A stretch of DNA of 64,000 nt from Arthrobacter_J sp038199985 (GTDB taxonomy: Bacteria; Actinomycetota; Actinomycetes; Actinomycetales; Micrococcaceae): NCBI GenBank assembly GCA_038199985.1, contig JBBPYK010000054.1, positions 1 to 64,000 on the forward strand. The letters are read 5' to 3'. Every line of letters starts with the position of its first letter. The first letter of the stretch is position 1. Shown here in pieces: positions 8,811-16,999 of the stretch. A program made the position numbers and the translations under genes. The notes beneath the pieces are model-generated. The model was not told the origin of the DNA and ran no database searches. It saw nothing but the letters and a program-made list of their open reading frames with translations.

Positions 8811-9623
8811 TTAGCTCTCCAGTGGGATCGAGGCCACGATGGGCATTGTTGGTGTCTTCGATCCGCCTTCCGGTTCGATGGTGATAGCCAGAGCAGAATA
8901 AGGGGCGAGGTCTGTGACAGCCGTGGGCTTGCCATTGGCTACATCCTCACCGGTCATCGTGCCCGCCGGAACGGGCGCCGTCCCATCGGCCGGGATGCGC
9001 CACATCTGGTACACCTTCCCCTTGGGGGGTGCAGGGACGTCGCGCATGGATACCACGGCGGCATCTGAGGATTCTGAAACACTGATCTCGGCGGATCCGC
9101 CGGCAACATCGAGAGTGCGCTGCTGCATATCCGTGGCTGTCATGATCTGATCAGTGAGCGAAGTTGGCTCCATGTTCTGGGCAACGGTAACTCCGGCGAT
9201 GACAACAGCGACGGCAGCGGCGGCTGACACTATCCACTTTGTGGGTGTGAACTTCTTTTTCCGGTTCTCCCTGTGCTGGGCAATATCCGAAACTCCAGCG
9301 GTCCGATTGGCAGAGTTACCCTCGGTTTCCTGAGCCTCCGTGACGGCCGGCAACTCCTTCATGATGGCACTGAGAAGGTCAGCTGGAGGTTCGGCTTCAA
9401 AATTGCCGTAGACATCCGATAGTGTCTGCCGTGTCGTGGCCACGCGGGCTTGAAATTCGTCTCTGGCGCTCGGGGTCGCTCCGGAAACGTGAGCGTCAAT
9501 TTCGGCGAGCTCGCCGTCCGGCAGTGCATCGAGTGCATACAACTCCGCCCATTCCAGTAGGAGGTTGTTGTTCAGATCCTGTGTAAGGCTCTCACCAAAC
9601 TGATTATTCATTGCGTTCTGCAT
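8811..9623 (-). CDS. rskA: Anti-sigma-K factor RskA
   Basis: A 270-residue membrane anti-sigma factor. The cytoplasmic N-terminal anti-sigma domain (LLLEWAELYALDALPDGELAEIDAHV) is followed by one transmembrane helix (about 128-150) and an extracytoplasmic RskA domain (DVPAPPKGKVYQMWRIP). By analogy with mycobacterial RskA it holds SigK inactive until regulated proteolysis releases it. Its GGAGG ribosome-binding site overlaps the 3' end of sigK and the start codon follows the sigK stop by one base, so translation is coupled and stoichiometric. The signal it senses is not evident from the sequence. Confidence 0.92.
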   Translation of the reverse strand: MQNAMNNQFGESLTQDLNNNLLLEWAELYALDALPDGELAEIDAHVSGATPSARDEFQARVATTRQTLSDVYGNFEAEPPADLLSAIMKELPAVTEAQETEGNSANRTAGVSDIAQHRENRKKKFTPTKWIVSAAAAVAVVIAGVTVAQNMEPTSLTDQIMTATDMQQRTLDVAGGSAEISVSESSDAAVVSMRDVPAPPKGKVYQMWRIPADGTAPVPAGTMTGEDVANGKPTAVTDLAPYSALAITIEPEGGSKTPTMPIVASIPLES

Positions 9624-9624
9624 C

Positions 9625-10242
9625 TCAATTCACCTCCAGACAGTTTTTCAGCCGAATTAGTCCATCCCGAATTCGAGATTTGATGGTTGGTACCGCGGCA
9701 CCGAGTTTTTCTGCCACTTCCCGGTACGTTAAACCGCCGTAGTAGGCCATCCGAACCGATTCCTCCTGGGTTTCGGTCAAAGTTTCAAGGCACGTCACCA
9801 CAGCTTCTGCCTCCAGTAGTTGTTCCACCGTCTCTGCTACGTCATCGCGATCAGGGACTTGCATCGCGGCACCGTACCGTGCCTCGCGTTCCGTTGCGCT
9901 CTGTTGTGATCGAACCTTGTCCACAGCACGCCGATGAGCGAGAGTCATGAGCCAGGCCAACGGTGTTCCGCTAGCCTGACTGTATTTGCCTGCGGAATTC
10001 CAAACCTGCAGATACACTTCCTGAGTTGCATCCCTGCTCAGCTCAGCATCTACAAGCACGCGGCGCGCCATACCGTAAACGCGCTTCGAGGTTTGTTCAT
10101 AGAATTGCGCGAAGGCAGCTTGGTCACCGTGAGAGACGCGATCGAGCAGACCAACGAGAAGACTCTGGTCAACTGGCTCACCTCCCTTCCGCGCTGAACC
10201 GCCATCTGCCGCGGACGTTTGACTACTCATCGGCTTTTCCAT
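9625..10242 (-). CDS. sigK: ECF RNA polymerase sigma factor SigK
   Basis: A 205-residue ECF sigma factor. Region 2 is YGMARRVLVDAELSRDATQEVYLQVWNSAGKY (about 55-87, written here in its two conserved halves YGMARRVL and DATQEVYLQVW) and region 4 carries the helix-turn-helix LTYREVAEKLGAAVPTIKSR (about 168-188). The downstream RskA gene and the upstream SigK-type promoter support the SigK subgroup rather than a generic ECF factor. ATG 10242 has GGAG only four bases away; the ATG four codons later (10230) is an alternative. No classical SigK target such as an MPT70/83 fasciclin protein is in the window, so autoregulation is the only visible output. Confidence 0.93.
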   Translation of the reverse strand: MEKPMSSQTSAADGGSARKGGEPVDQSLLVGLLDRVSHGDQAAFAQFYEQTSKRVYGMARRVLVDAELSRDATQEVYLQVWNSAGKYSQASGTPLAWLMTLAHRRAVDKVRSQQSATEREARYGAAMQVPDRDDVAETVEQLLEAEAVVTCLETLTETQEESVRMAYYGGLTYREVAEKLGAAVPTIKSRIRDGLIRLKNCLEVN

Positions 10243-10289
10243 AGATCTCCAGCATAGGGCTCCTGAAGTGTCCGCGCGTTGTACCCCTT

Positions 10290-10316
10290 ATTCGGTGTCG
10301 TGGACGTTTTGGATGG
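10290..10316 (-). promoter_or_regulatory. SigK-type autoregulatory promoter
   Basis: On the minus strand CCATCC (10311-10316) is separated by 15 bases from CCGAAT (10290-10295). This matches the -35 and -10 elements described for mycobacterial SigK promoters. It lies about 48 bases upstream of the sigK start and 17 bases beyond the stop of the methyltransferase gene, separating sigK-rskA from the upstream genes. Positive autoregulation is inferred. Confidence 0.75.
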
Positions 10317-10333
10317 GTCAAGGCCTCTAGGCG

Positions 10334-11131
10334 TCAGCGTGGTGATTCAGCTACTGCTATGAGCGTATTGGCGTTGAGCACGTAATCGTCGCCTAGTTCC
10401 CGATACAGTTGCGCTCGGATATCACTTCTGGTCCCGGGATTCTCAGGAAGTTGATGGGCGTACCAGGTTCCCTCCACGAGAGACCAAGCGAGGTCAGCGC
10501 TCAACGGAACCGATAGCTCTGTCGGAGCAACTTCAACGCTTGTAAGTCCGAGTCTGACCAGCCATTTCTGGAGTTCTTCGGGCGTGTCCGTTCGTCGCGC
10601 GTTCTTGGCCACGAGAGAAGCGTGCTCAGCTGACTTTGGTTGGTGATGGGCACAAATGCCGGTAAGCACTTCAGTGAATTCGGTATGTGCATCACTGGCC
10701 CAGACTGATACTGCAAACCGACCTCCGGGATTGAGAAGGGTGGCGAGCTGGCTGCCAGCTGCGTCTATATCTGGAACGGTAAGAAGCTCATAGGAAGCTA
10801 CAATCGCGTCGTATGAGCGTTCGTTGGCCCAAGTAAGCGGATCGCCTTGGAGCAGGTTCAGCTGCCCCAAGTCGAGCGCAGTTCCTTTTCGACGGGCGAC
10901 CTCGAGCATGGCAGCAGAGGGATCGATGGCGTCTACCACGCCGATTTTGCCTACGGTCTGGGCTGCCGGGACAGCGCTGGCGCCAGTCCGACAAAAAGCG
11001 TCAAGTACGTGCTCGTCGGCCTGCAAACGGGCGGCGGCCACGACGGCGTTTCCCACGGGGTTCCATAGTGCGGGGGCCAGAGCATCAAATTGCTCCGCGT
11101 CTTCGCTGGGGGTCCTGCCGAGTTCTGACAC
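10334..11131 (-). CDS. Class I SAM-dependent methyltransferase, substrate unknown
   Basis: A 265-residue Rossmann-fold methyltransferase of the UbiE/Methyltransf_11 type. SAM-binding motif I is degenerate: VLDAFCRTGASAVPAA replaces the usual D-x-G-x-G-x-G with Asp-Ala-Phe-Cys-Arg-Thr-Gly. The acidic motif II residue is seen in VVDAIDPSAAMLEVARRK and motif III as LQGDPLTW; YDAIVASYELLTVPD corresponds to motif IV. The C-terminal part (VEVAPTELSVPL) resembles small-molecule methyltransferases. GTG 11131 was chosen because AAGGAG lies eight bases upstream. It sits 32 bases after trmL in the same direction. The substrate cannot be inferred. Confidence 0.75.
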   Translation of the reverse strand: MSELGRTPSEDAEQFDALAPALWNPVGNAVVAAARLQADEHVLDAFCRTGASAVPAAQTVGKIGVVDAIDPSAAMLEVARRKGTALDLGQLNLLQGDPLTWANERSYDAIVASYELLTVPDIDAAGSQLATLLNPGGRFAVSVWASDAHTEFTEVLTGICAHHQPKSAEHASLVAKNARRTDTPEELQKWLVRLGLTSVEVAPTELSVPLSADLAWSLVEGTWYAHQLPENPGTRSDIRAQLYRELGDDYVLNANTLIAVAESPR

Positions 11132-11163
11132 TACGGGTTCTCCTTGTTGGTTAAACTACGTTT

Positions 11164-11631
11164 TTAGAGTTTTGCGCCTTCGAAGCCGTGCTGTCGCCAT
11201 CCCTCGTAGACAGCGATGGAGGCTGAGTTGGCAAGGTTCAGGGATCTCAGAGTGGGAAGCATGGGGAGTCTGACACGAGCCGTGACCTCCGGTGCGTTCT
11301 TGACGTCTTCCGGTAGGCCTGTGGATTCGCGTCCAAACAAAAGGACATCGCCGGGCTCGTACCGGACGTCTACATGGGTTTTGTCGCCGTCAGAGGTGAA
11401 TGCGTAAACGTTTCGAGGGGTGAGCGCCTGCCATGCGTCCTCGAGTGATGAATGGACCCGCAGGACAGCGAGATCATGGTAATCGAGCCCGGCTCGACGA
11501 AGTTTGGAATCTTCGAGACTGAACCCCAGCGGTTCCACCAGATGTAACTCCGAGCCGGTGATGGCGGCCAGACGTATGGCGTTTCCGGTATTGCCGGGGA
11601 TCTCGGGAGTCAGGAAGAGGATGCGGAACAC
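11164..11631 (-). CDS. trmL: tRNA (cytidine(34)-2'-O)-methyltransferase TrmL
   Basis: A 155-residue minimal SPOUT methyltransferase, the normal TrmL length. It starts FRILFLTPEIPGNTGNAIRL, with the N-G-N-x-x-R motif, and has LFGRESTGLPEDV and RLPMLPTLRSLNLANSASIAVYEGWRQ split over the knot (motifs LFGRESTGLP and RSLNLANSASIA). It methylates the wobble ribose of certain leucine tRNAs. The start is a GTG at 11631 with a weak ribosome-binding site. It lies 41 bases downstream of the J-domain gene, in the same direction. Confidence 0.92.
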   Translation of the reverse strand: MFRILFLTPEIPGNTGNAIRLAAITGSELHLVEPLGFSLEDSKLRRAGLDYHDLAVLRVHSSLEDAWQALTPRNVYAFTSDGDKTHVDVRYEPGDVLLFGRESTGLPEDVKNAPEVTARVRLPMLPTLRSLNLANSASIAVYEGWRQHGFEGAKL

Positions 11632-11672
11632 CTGCCCATTCTAGGCCCACTACCGGTCTCGTTTGAGCGAGT

Positions 11673-12611
11673 TCAGGTGGTGGCTTCGAGTAAACGCGCG
11701 AGCACCGGCAGTTGAACAACGTTTGGTTGTGGGCCAGCTGACATGAACTGGCGTAATTGCCTACTCAGAGTGCCTGCGTTGACGGCATGCACTGGTGCGA
11801 ATGCTGAACGGTCTGCGCTGGGCGGGTAGTCAATAACGGGTTCGAATGGGTTGCCCTTGAGGTTGTGTAACACGAGCCATCCAGAGACGTGGCAGCCGGG
11901 AAGTAGCTCCTGAACAGATCTGACGGTCTCCCGTAGCGCGGGGCCACCCGCACTTCGACCCTTGTGGAGCAGCCTGCCTCCGTCCCACCGATATGCAGGC
12001 GCTGAAGCGATAAGGGATGCAACGACGGCAACTCTATAGCCACCCAACAGGATGGACCCCGCTTCTGTGCCGTTCTGGAATTGAACACCGTTGATCAGGC
12101 GGCCAGCAGGATAATCCTTCAAGATTGTTGATTCCAGCAGTTGTGCTGTTCGTTCCTCGGCGTCGTATGTAGCGAGTTTGGTGGAGCTGAGCCGTGCCAG
12201 CATGCTAGGACGTCGAGGTGCTGAGTGCGACTGCTGCCCCGCCACCACCAGCGGCACTATCGGTGGCGTGTTTGGGTCAAAGGGCGGACGAAAAGTGGGG
12301 GTCGTGCTGAAGACACGGGCTTCGGGCCGCGTCGGCGACCTTGTAGCCTGTGTCTTGCCAGGGCGTGTTGGAGTCGCTTGTGGTGCGGACTGGTTGCTGG
12401 ACTTGTGGTCGAACGTTTGCTTCAGCGAACTGTCCGTGAGTAACCGGTAGGCCTCGGAAACCTCGTGGAATTCTGGTGCGCTGCCGCCCTGATCTGGGTG
12501 TGTGGCACGTGCCTTCCGGCGGTAGGCTTTTCGGATCTGTTCGACCGTCGCGTCGGCTGGCACGCCAAGGACCGAGTAGGGATCCGACTCGGTTTGGCTC
12601 ACCGACAACAT
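11673..12611 (-). CDS. J-domain protein with a NERD-like C-terminal region
   Basis: A 312-residue protein with an N-terminal J domain (about 10-70; DPYSVLGVPADATVEQIRKAY, cut here at 20 residues as DPYSVLGV and EQIRKAYRRK) carrying the HPD tripeptide in ATHPDQGG, so it should stimulate an Hsp70. A Pro/Thr-rich linker (about 75-140) leads to a domain of about 170 residues that recalls NERD nuclease-related domains: EERTAQLLESTIL, TEAGSILLGGYRVAVVAS, WDGGRLLHKGR. The lysine normally found in the EVK motif of NERD is absent (VVASLIAS), so catalytic activity is doubtful. The NERD relation is my inference. It is divergent from the diaminopropionate lyase gene. Confidence 0.75.
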   Translation of the reverse strand: MLSVSQTESDPYSVLGVPADATVEQIRKAYRRKARATHPDQGGSAPEFHEVSEAYRLLTDSSLKQTFDHKSSNQSAPQATPTRPGKTQATRSPTRPEARVFSTTPTFRPPFDPNTPPIVPLVVAGQQSHSAPRRPSMLARLSSTKLATYDAEERTAQLLESTILKDYPAGRLINGVQFQNGTEAGSILLGGYRVAVVASLIASAPAYRWDGGRLLHKGRSAGGPALRETVRSVQELLPGCHVSGWLVLHNLKGNPFEPVIDYPPSADRSAFAPVHAVNAGTLSRQLRQFMSAGPQPNVVQLPVLARLLEATT

Positions 12612-12824
12612 CCTGACTTGAGTTGAAAAAGGGAACGGTCAATAGTGCGGAGACCATCGTACAAGATCAAGCCGTGACTAACGGATCTCCGCAGCCTGGT
12701 ATCCGTGGATCCACCGGACAACCAACCCAGGGCCTTCCGGATGGTGAAGGCGCGTGCGGCCCACGCGGCACGGATGTGGCTCCGGTGGTGTTCCCGCGCC
12801 GTGGTTTCTGCCAACAATGGGTTC

Positions 12825-13949
12825 ATGACTTTATCTAAGCAGTGGTATGCCAACCAGGCAGCCCGATCCTTCCGCACATCGCCCGCGCCTCGAGAGGTGC
12901 TGGCCTTTCATCAGGCCGTACCCGGATACAGCCCCACCCGGCTGAAGGAGAGCCCGGAGCTTGCAGCTGACCTCGGAGTCGCGAAGGTCTTCGTCAAGGA
13001 GGAGTCTGAACGTTTCGGTCTGCCCGCTTTCAAGATGGTGGGAGTGCTGTGGTCTATTTACCGGGCACTGTCAGCGCGGACTGGCGAAGTAGGACGAACC
13101 TGGTCTTTCGATGAACTGGCGGACACGTTCGGCGGCAAGCTGGCGCTCTACTGTGCCACCGACGGCAACCACGGACGTGCGGTTGCGCATACGGCGGCGT
13201 TGTTCGGACTGTCGGCGCACGTCTTTGTCCCCTCAACCATCAGCGAGGCGGCCAAGAACGGCATCCGCGGCGAGGGCGCGGAACTCACCGAGGTCCAGGC
13301 CCCGTACGACGACGTCGTCCCGCGCGCTGACGCTGCGGCCGCGGCCGACCCGGATGGGCAGCTGGTTCAGGACACCGCGTGGGAGGGCTATGAGCAGATT
13401 CCAGCGTGGATTGTTGAGGGCTACTCCACCATTTTTCGTGAACTGGACACCCAACTTGAGGACGCTGGTGTGACCTGCCCCGACGTCGTCGTCACTCCCT
13501 GTGGAGTGGGGTCGCTGCTCCAGGCCACCGTGGCGCACTACCGCGGTGACGATCGGCCGGTGGACAGCCTGCGTCCGTCTCTGTTGAGCGCGGAACCGCT
13601 CGACGCCGGTTGTCTCGTCGAGTCGCTGAACGCTGGCGGACGGGTATCGGTGGAGACGGGAAGCACCCACATGGCTGGGCTGAACTGCGGCACCGTTTCC
13701 ACGATCGCGTGGCCGCTCCTGAGCGGAGGCGTCGACGCCGCAGTCCTGGTGCCCGAGAACGAGGACATCGCCGCCGTAAACCGTCTGGACGAGCTTGGTT
13801 TCGACTCCGGTCCCTGCGGTGCCGCCTCGCTCGCGGGAGTGCATGTTGCCTTCGCCAATGCAGAACTGCGGGAGTCCATGGGCGTTTCCGAAGATTCCGT
13901 CGTCGTGCTGCTCAGCACAGAGAGCCGGGAGGCAAACCCGCTGGATTAG
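12825..13949 (+). CDS. Diaminopropionate ammonia-lyase-like PLP enzyme (YgeX type)
   Basis: A 374-residue fold-type II PLP enzyme. The Schiff-base lysine is Lys70 in GLPAFKMVG, the substrate loop reads CATDGNHGRAVA and the phosphate loop CGVGSLLQA; this combination is typical of diaminopropionate ammonia-lyase, which cleaves 2,3-diaminopropionate to pyruvate and ammonia. Substrate specificity remains inferred; a related threonine or serine dehydratase is the alternative. ATG 12825 begins the conserved N terminus (SKQWYANQAARSF). No Shine-Dalgarno sequence precedes it, but an AACAAT -10-like hexamer lies at 12813-12818, fitting a leaderless mRNA. The longer frame from 12705 shows no conservation pattern. 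Base composition is somewhat richer in GC than its neighbours. Confidence 0.82.
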   Translation: MTLSKQWYANQAARSFRTSPAPREVLAFHQAVPGYSPTRLKESPELAADLGVAKVFVKEESERFGLPAFKMVGVLWSIYRALSARTGEVGRTWSFDELADTFGGKLALYCATDGNHGRAVAHTAALFGLSAHVFVPSTISEAAKNGIRGEGAELTEVQAPYDDVVPRADAAAAADPDGQLVQDTAWEGYEQIPAWIVEGYSTIFRELDTQLEDAGVTCPDVVVTPCGVGSLLQATVAHYRGDDRPVDSLRPSLLSAEPLDAGCLVESLNAGGRVSVETGSTHMAGLNCGTVSTIAWPLLSGGVDAAVLVPENEDIAAVNRLDELGFDSGPCGAASLAGVHVAFANAELRESMGVSEDSVVVLLSTESREANPLD

Positions 13950-13972
13950 CCCTTAGCCGGGTAGCCTCCGGA

Positions 13973-14716
13973 TCAGTAGTTGGCGCGGCTGTAACGCAGC
14001 AGAAGTTCGCCACCCGAGACGAGCACATGATTCAGGGTCAGGGCCTGCAGCTCGTGCTCCGGGCCGGATACAATCCGGGGGGCACTGCCGCCAGCCAGTG
14101 ACGGGCTGAAAGTCAGGCACAGCTCATCCACCCGGCCAGCGGACTGAAACGCGCCGAACACTCCAGGCCCGCCCTCGCACAACAGCCGGGTGAAGCCCCG
14201 GTCAGCCAACTCAGCTAGCCCCGCCTCGACGTCAAGTTCATCCGCGCCAACAACGACGACGTCGGCCACTTCCCCTATCTGGTGTCGTGACTCCAACGAA
14301 GCTTTTTCAGTGGTCAGGACCAGGGGCCGGACCGGGCTGCGGGAGAATATTTCAGCATTGGATTCAATATCGAGAGAACCTGAAATGATCACGAGAGCCG
14401 GATGCGCAGACAGGCCATGGTCCAATCGCCATTGCTGCCCCTGCGCATTCAAGAGCTCACCGGCATAGCCCTCGGCGCGGACGGTTCCAGCACCCACAAT
14501 TACGGCATCCGTGAGCCGGCGCAGGAGGCCAAAGACCTTCTTGTCCGCAGGACCGCCCAATCCGCCCGAAACGCCCTGATGGTTGGCCGCGCCGTCGGCC
14601 GTGGCCACGAAGTTGAAGCGAGCACAGGTCTTATACGGGTCTGAATAGGCGTAAGCCGCTAGCAACTGCGCATCGTCCAGAGCTCCAGTAGGGTCCGGAT
14701 ACACGGCGGCGATCAC
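13973..14716 (-). CDS. RibD-type pyrimidine/dihydrofolate reductase family protein
   Basis: A 247-residue RibD C-terminal (bacterial bifunctional deaminase-reductase C) domain without the deaminase half. Visible motifs: FNFVATADGAANHQG, DAVIVGAGTVRAEGY, LLCEGGPGVFGAF and SPSLAGGSAPRI, an NADPH-dependent reductase fold. GTG 14716 overlaps the folP-like stop by four bases (GTGA), which sets the start and implies translational coupling; the frame extending to 14860 is folP in another reading frame. Mycobacterium tuberculosis Rv2671, of the same family and length, has been shown to reduce dihydrofolate, so coupling to a DHPS paralogue suggests a pterin or folate role here. That assignment is inference; riboflavin synthesis is the alternative. 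Confidence 0.82.
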   Translation of the reverse strand: MIAAVYPDPTGALDDAQLLAAYAYSDPYKTCARFNFVATADGAANHQGVSGGLGGPADKKVFGLLRRLTDAVIVGAGTVRAEGYAGELLNAQGQQWRLDHGLSAHPALVIISGSLDIESNAEIFSRSPVRPLVLTTEKASLESRHQIGEVADVVVVGADELDVEAGLAELADRGFTRLLCEGGPGVFGAFQSAGRVDELCLTFSPSLAGGSAPRIVSGPEHELQALTLNHVLVSGGELLLRYSRANY

Positions 14717-15684
14717 GGTGTGGGCCTGTTCGTGTCGCCCATATTGTGCTCCAGATACGATGGTTGGCGCCAGCCGAGGGCCGTCTCTGTGAAGTCGATA
14801 GTCGAACGCGAGGCGCCGACGTCGTGCATCCTCACAATCCGGGCACCACCGAGGATGCACATCACCGCCGCGGCGAGCGAACCCTCCAACCGGTCCGCCT
14901 TTGGCTGGCCTAGAGTCTCACCAATGAAGTCCTTGTTCGATACTGCCGCGAGCGCCGGGTAACCCAGCGCCGCAATCTCATGGAATCGGCGCGTCAACTC
15001 GAGCGAGTGCAGTGTGTTCTTGTTCAGATCGTGTCCAGGGTCGATGATGATGTTCTCCGGCGCAACCCCCAGATCAAGCGCAGCATTGACTCGGTCCTGC
15101 AGGAATTCCGCAACTTCTGCGACCACATCCCCGTAACGAGGCCGGGGGTAAACGGTGCGCGGAGCGGCAAGGCTATGAGTGATCACCAGATGCACCCCGG
15201 TATCCGCAACAACTCGGGCAAGATCCAGGTTCTGCAGACCCGTTGTGTCGTTGATGACATCCGCGCCAGCATCGATGGCCCGCTGAGCAACATAAGGGTC
15301 AAACGTATCGGCGGAAATCACGACGTCGGCGGCGTTCCGCACCGCTGCTATGACCGGCACGATCCGCTCCGCTTCGTCTTTCGGCGACAGCGTGGGGCCA
15401 GGGGCAAAGGGTACGCCCCCAATGTCTACCCAATCAGCGCCGTCGTCCACGGCCTTCAGCGCCGCGTCCACAGCAGCTGGCAGACCGAAAGTCGTCCCGG
15501 CGTCATAAAAAGAATTTGGCGTGCGGTTGATAATCGCCATCAGTGCAACGCGCGATGAGAAATCAATCGTGCGAGCGCTGAACTGATGTACCGGGTGCAG
15601 CAGTTCAGGCATGAACGCACCAGGCTGGCCAGCGTTGACAAGAGGGATATTAGTCACAGGACCATTCATACCAGTAGCGAACAT
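14713..15684 (-). CDS. Dihydropteroate synthase paralogue, FolP2 type
   Basis: A 323-residue pterin-binding TIM barrel. The N-terminal motif reads MAIINRTPNSFYD rather than the canonical N-V-T-P-D-S-F-S-D, the pyrophosphate motif is DPGHDLNKNT, and the Ser-Arg-Lys motif of true DHPS is replaced by SNKDFIGE. These changes match mycobacterial FolP2 (Rv1207), which has not been shown to make dihydropteroate. The first 35 residues are poorly conserved; ATG 15684 has a weak ribosome-binding site and 15669 is an alternative start. It is divergent from the cysteine desulfurase gene and translationally coupled to the reductase gene downstream. Confidence 0.85.
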   Translation of the reverse strand: MFATGMNGPVTNIPLVNAGQPGAFMPELLHPVHQFSARTIDFSSRVALMAIINRTPNSFYDAGTTFGLPAAVDAALKAVDDGADWVDIGGVPFAPGPTLSPKDEAERIVPVIAAVRNAADVVISADTFDPYVAQRAIDAGADVINDTTGLQNLDLARVVADTGVHLVITHSLAAPRTVYPRPRYGDVVAEVAEFLQDRVNAALDLGVAPENIIIDPGHDLNKNTLHSLELTRRFHEIAALGYPALAAVSNKDFIGETLGQPKADRLEGSLAAAVMCILGGARIVRMHDVGASRSTIDFTETALGWRQPSYLEHNMGDTNRPTP

Positions 15685-15723
15685 CGTCCAGACTCTTTTT
15701 GTGACTGCACGAGGGCACCGCGA

Positions 15724-15729
15724 TAGAAT
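15724..15729 (+). promoter_or_regulatory. -10 element of a probable leaderless promoter for the cysteine desulfurase gene
   Basis: TAGAAT ends seven bases before GTG 15737, so transcription starting about seven bases downstream would begin at the start codon itself. TTGTGA at 15699-15704 could be a weak -35 with a long 19-base spacer. Confidence 0.6.
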
Positions 15730-15736
15730 GATTCAC

Positions 15737-16999
15737 GTGCCCGTGTATTTGGATCACGCGGCGACCACGCCTATTACGGGCACCGCGCTCGCCGCACTCA
15801 CCCAACACCTCAGCCGTAGCGGCAACCCATCATCGCTGCACGGCTCGGGCCGTCGTGCCCGGATTGCTGTCGAGGAGTCTCGGGAGAAGATTGCGATCGC
15901 AGGTGGGGCTCACCGTTCCGAGGTCATTTTCACCTCGGGCGGTACCGAAGCCAACAACTTGGCAGTCAAAGGGCTCTACTGGGCGCGTAGTGCAGGGAAC
16001 CCTGCTAGACGACGGATTCTGTGTTCGTCGGTGGAACACTATGCCGTACAGGACGCGGTCGAGTGGCTGGCGTCCCACGAAGGCGCCGACGTCACCTGGT
16101 TGCCGGTTGACGCAAACGGAGTGGTCAGCATGGAAGCTCTTGAACAAGAGATAGAGGCCGACCCCACAAACGTTGCCCTCGTTACTATCATGTGGGCTAA
16201 TAACGAGGTTGGCACAGTGCAGCCCATCCACGACGCAGTCGAGTTGGCGCATCGGCATGGAATACCGGTTCACTCCGACGCCGTTCAAGCTTTTGGCTCG
16301 ATCCCCTTAGGTTTCGCGGATTCCAAGTTGGATACAATGGCCGTTAGTGCCCACAAGATCGGCGGGCCCGTTGGCGTTGGTGCCCTATTTGTCGGCCGTT
16401 CGGTAACACTGACGCCCACACAGCACGGTGGGGGACAGGAGCGCGATGTGCGCTCCGGAACGCTTGACACTGCCGGGATTGCCGCTTTCGCTGCCGCCTC
16501 TGAATCAGCGAGTTTGAACCTCGCTCAGGAGGTCGGCAGGCTGGCGGAACTGCGCGATAGCCTGATATCAGCAGTTCAGCGAGCGGTCCCGGAGGCCGTT
16601 TTGCGCGGACCATGGGAGCCCGGCGACCACACGAAACGGCTGCCGGGGAACGCTCATTTCACCTTCCCTGGGTGCGAGGGAGATTCGGTGTTGTTCCTTC
16701 TGGACATGGCTGGCGTGGAATCATCAACAGGATCGGCGTGCACTGCCGGAGTTCCCCGGCCGTCGCACGTTCTGCTGGCCATGGGGCTCACCGACTCGGA
16801 AGCCCGCGGTGCGCAGCGATTCAGCCTCGGGCATACTTCGACGTCCTCGGACGTTGACGCTCTGGTGGCCGTACTTCCGGGCGTCTTCGCCAGCGCGCGA
16901 AAGGCAGGAATGGCAGGACACGTGAGCACCATCCAAACAGCAGGAACAATCAGCCGCGCGGGCAACGTCTCAGGAACCACGCGGCAGGGAGAAAAATGA
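15737..16999 (+). CDS. iscS: Cysteine desulfurase (IscS/NifS family)
   Basis: A 420-residue PLP enzyme that takes sulfur from cysteine, here probably for tRNA thiolation by the coupled MnmA. Starting at GTG 15737 gives VPVYLDHAATTP, the classical family N terminus; ATG 15728, three codons upstream, is the alternative. The PLP lysine is in VSAHKIGGPVG, the PLP-stacking His in SSVEHYAVQ, and the active-site Cys in SSTGSACTAGV. The last 40 residues extend beyond the usual end. A TAGAAT hexamer seven bases before the GTG suggests leaderless transcription. The stop overlaps the mnmA start by four bases (ATGA). Confidence 0.93.
   Translation: MPVYLDHAATTPITGTALAALTQHLSRSGNPSSLHGSGRRARIAVEESREKIAIAGGAHRSEVIFTSGGTEANNLAVKGLYWARSAGNPARRRILCSSVEHYAVQDAVEWLASHEGADVTWLPVDANGVVSMEALEQEIEADPTNVALVTIMWANNEVGTVQPIHDAVELAHRHGIPVHSDAVQAFGSIPLGFADSKLDTMAVSAHKIGGPVGVGALFVGRSVTLTPTQHGGGQERDVRSGTLDTAGIAAFAAASESASLNLAQEVGRLAELRDSLISAVQRAVPEAVLRGPWEPGDHTKRLPGNAHFTFPGCEGDSVLFLLDMAGVESSTGSACTAGVPRPSHVLLAMGLTDSEARGAQRFSLGHTSTSSDVDALVAVLPGVFASARKAGMAGHVSTIQTAGTISRAGNVSGTTRQGEK

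Noticed and set aside
14717..14860. N-terminal extension of the RibD-type reductase frame
   Set aside because: It overlaps the 3' end of the DHPS paralogue; the GTGA overlap at 14713-14716 gives a better start and the extension is not conserved in character.
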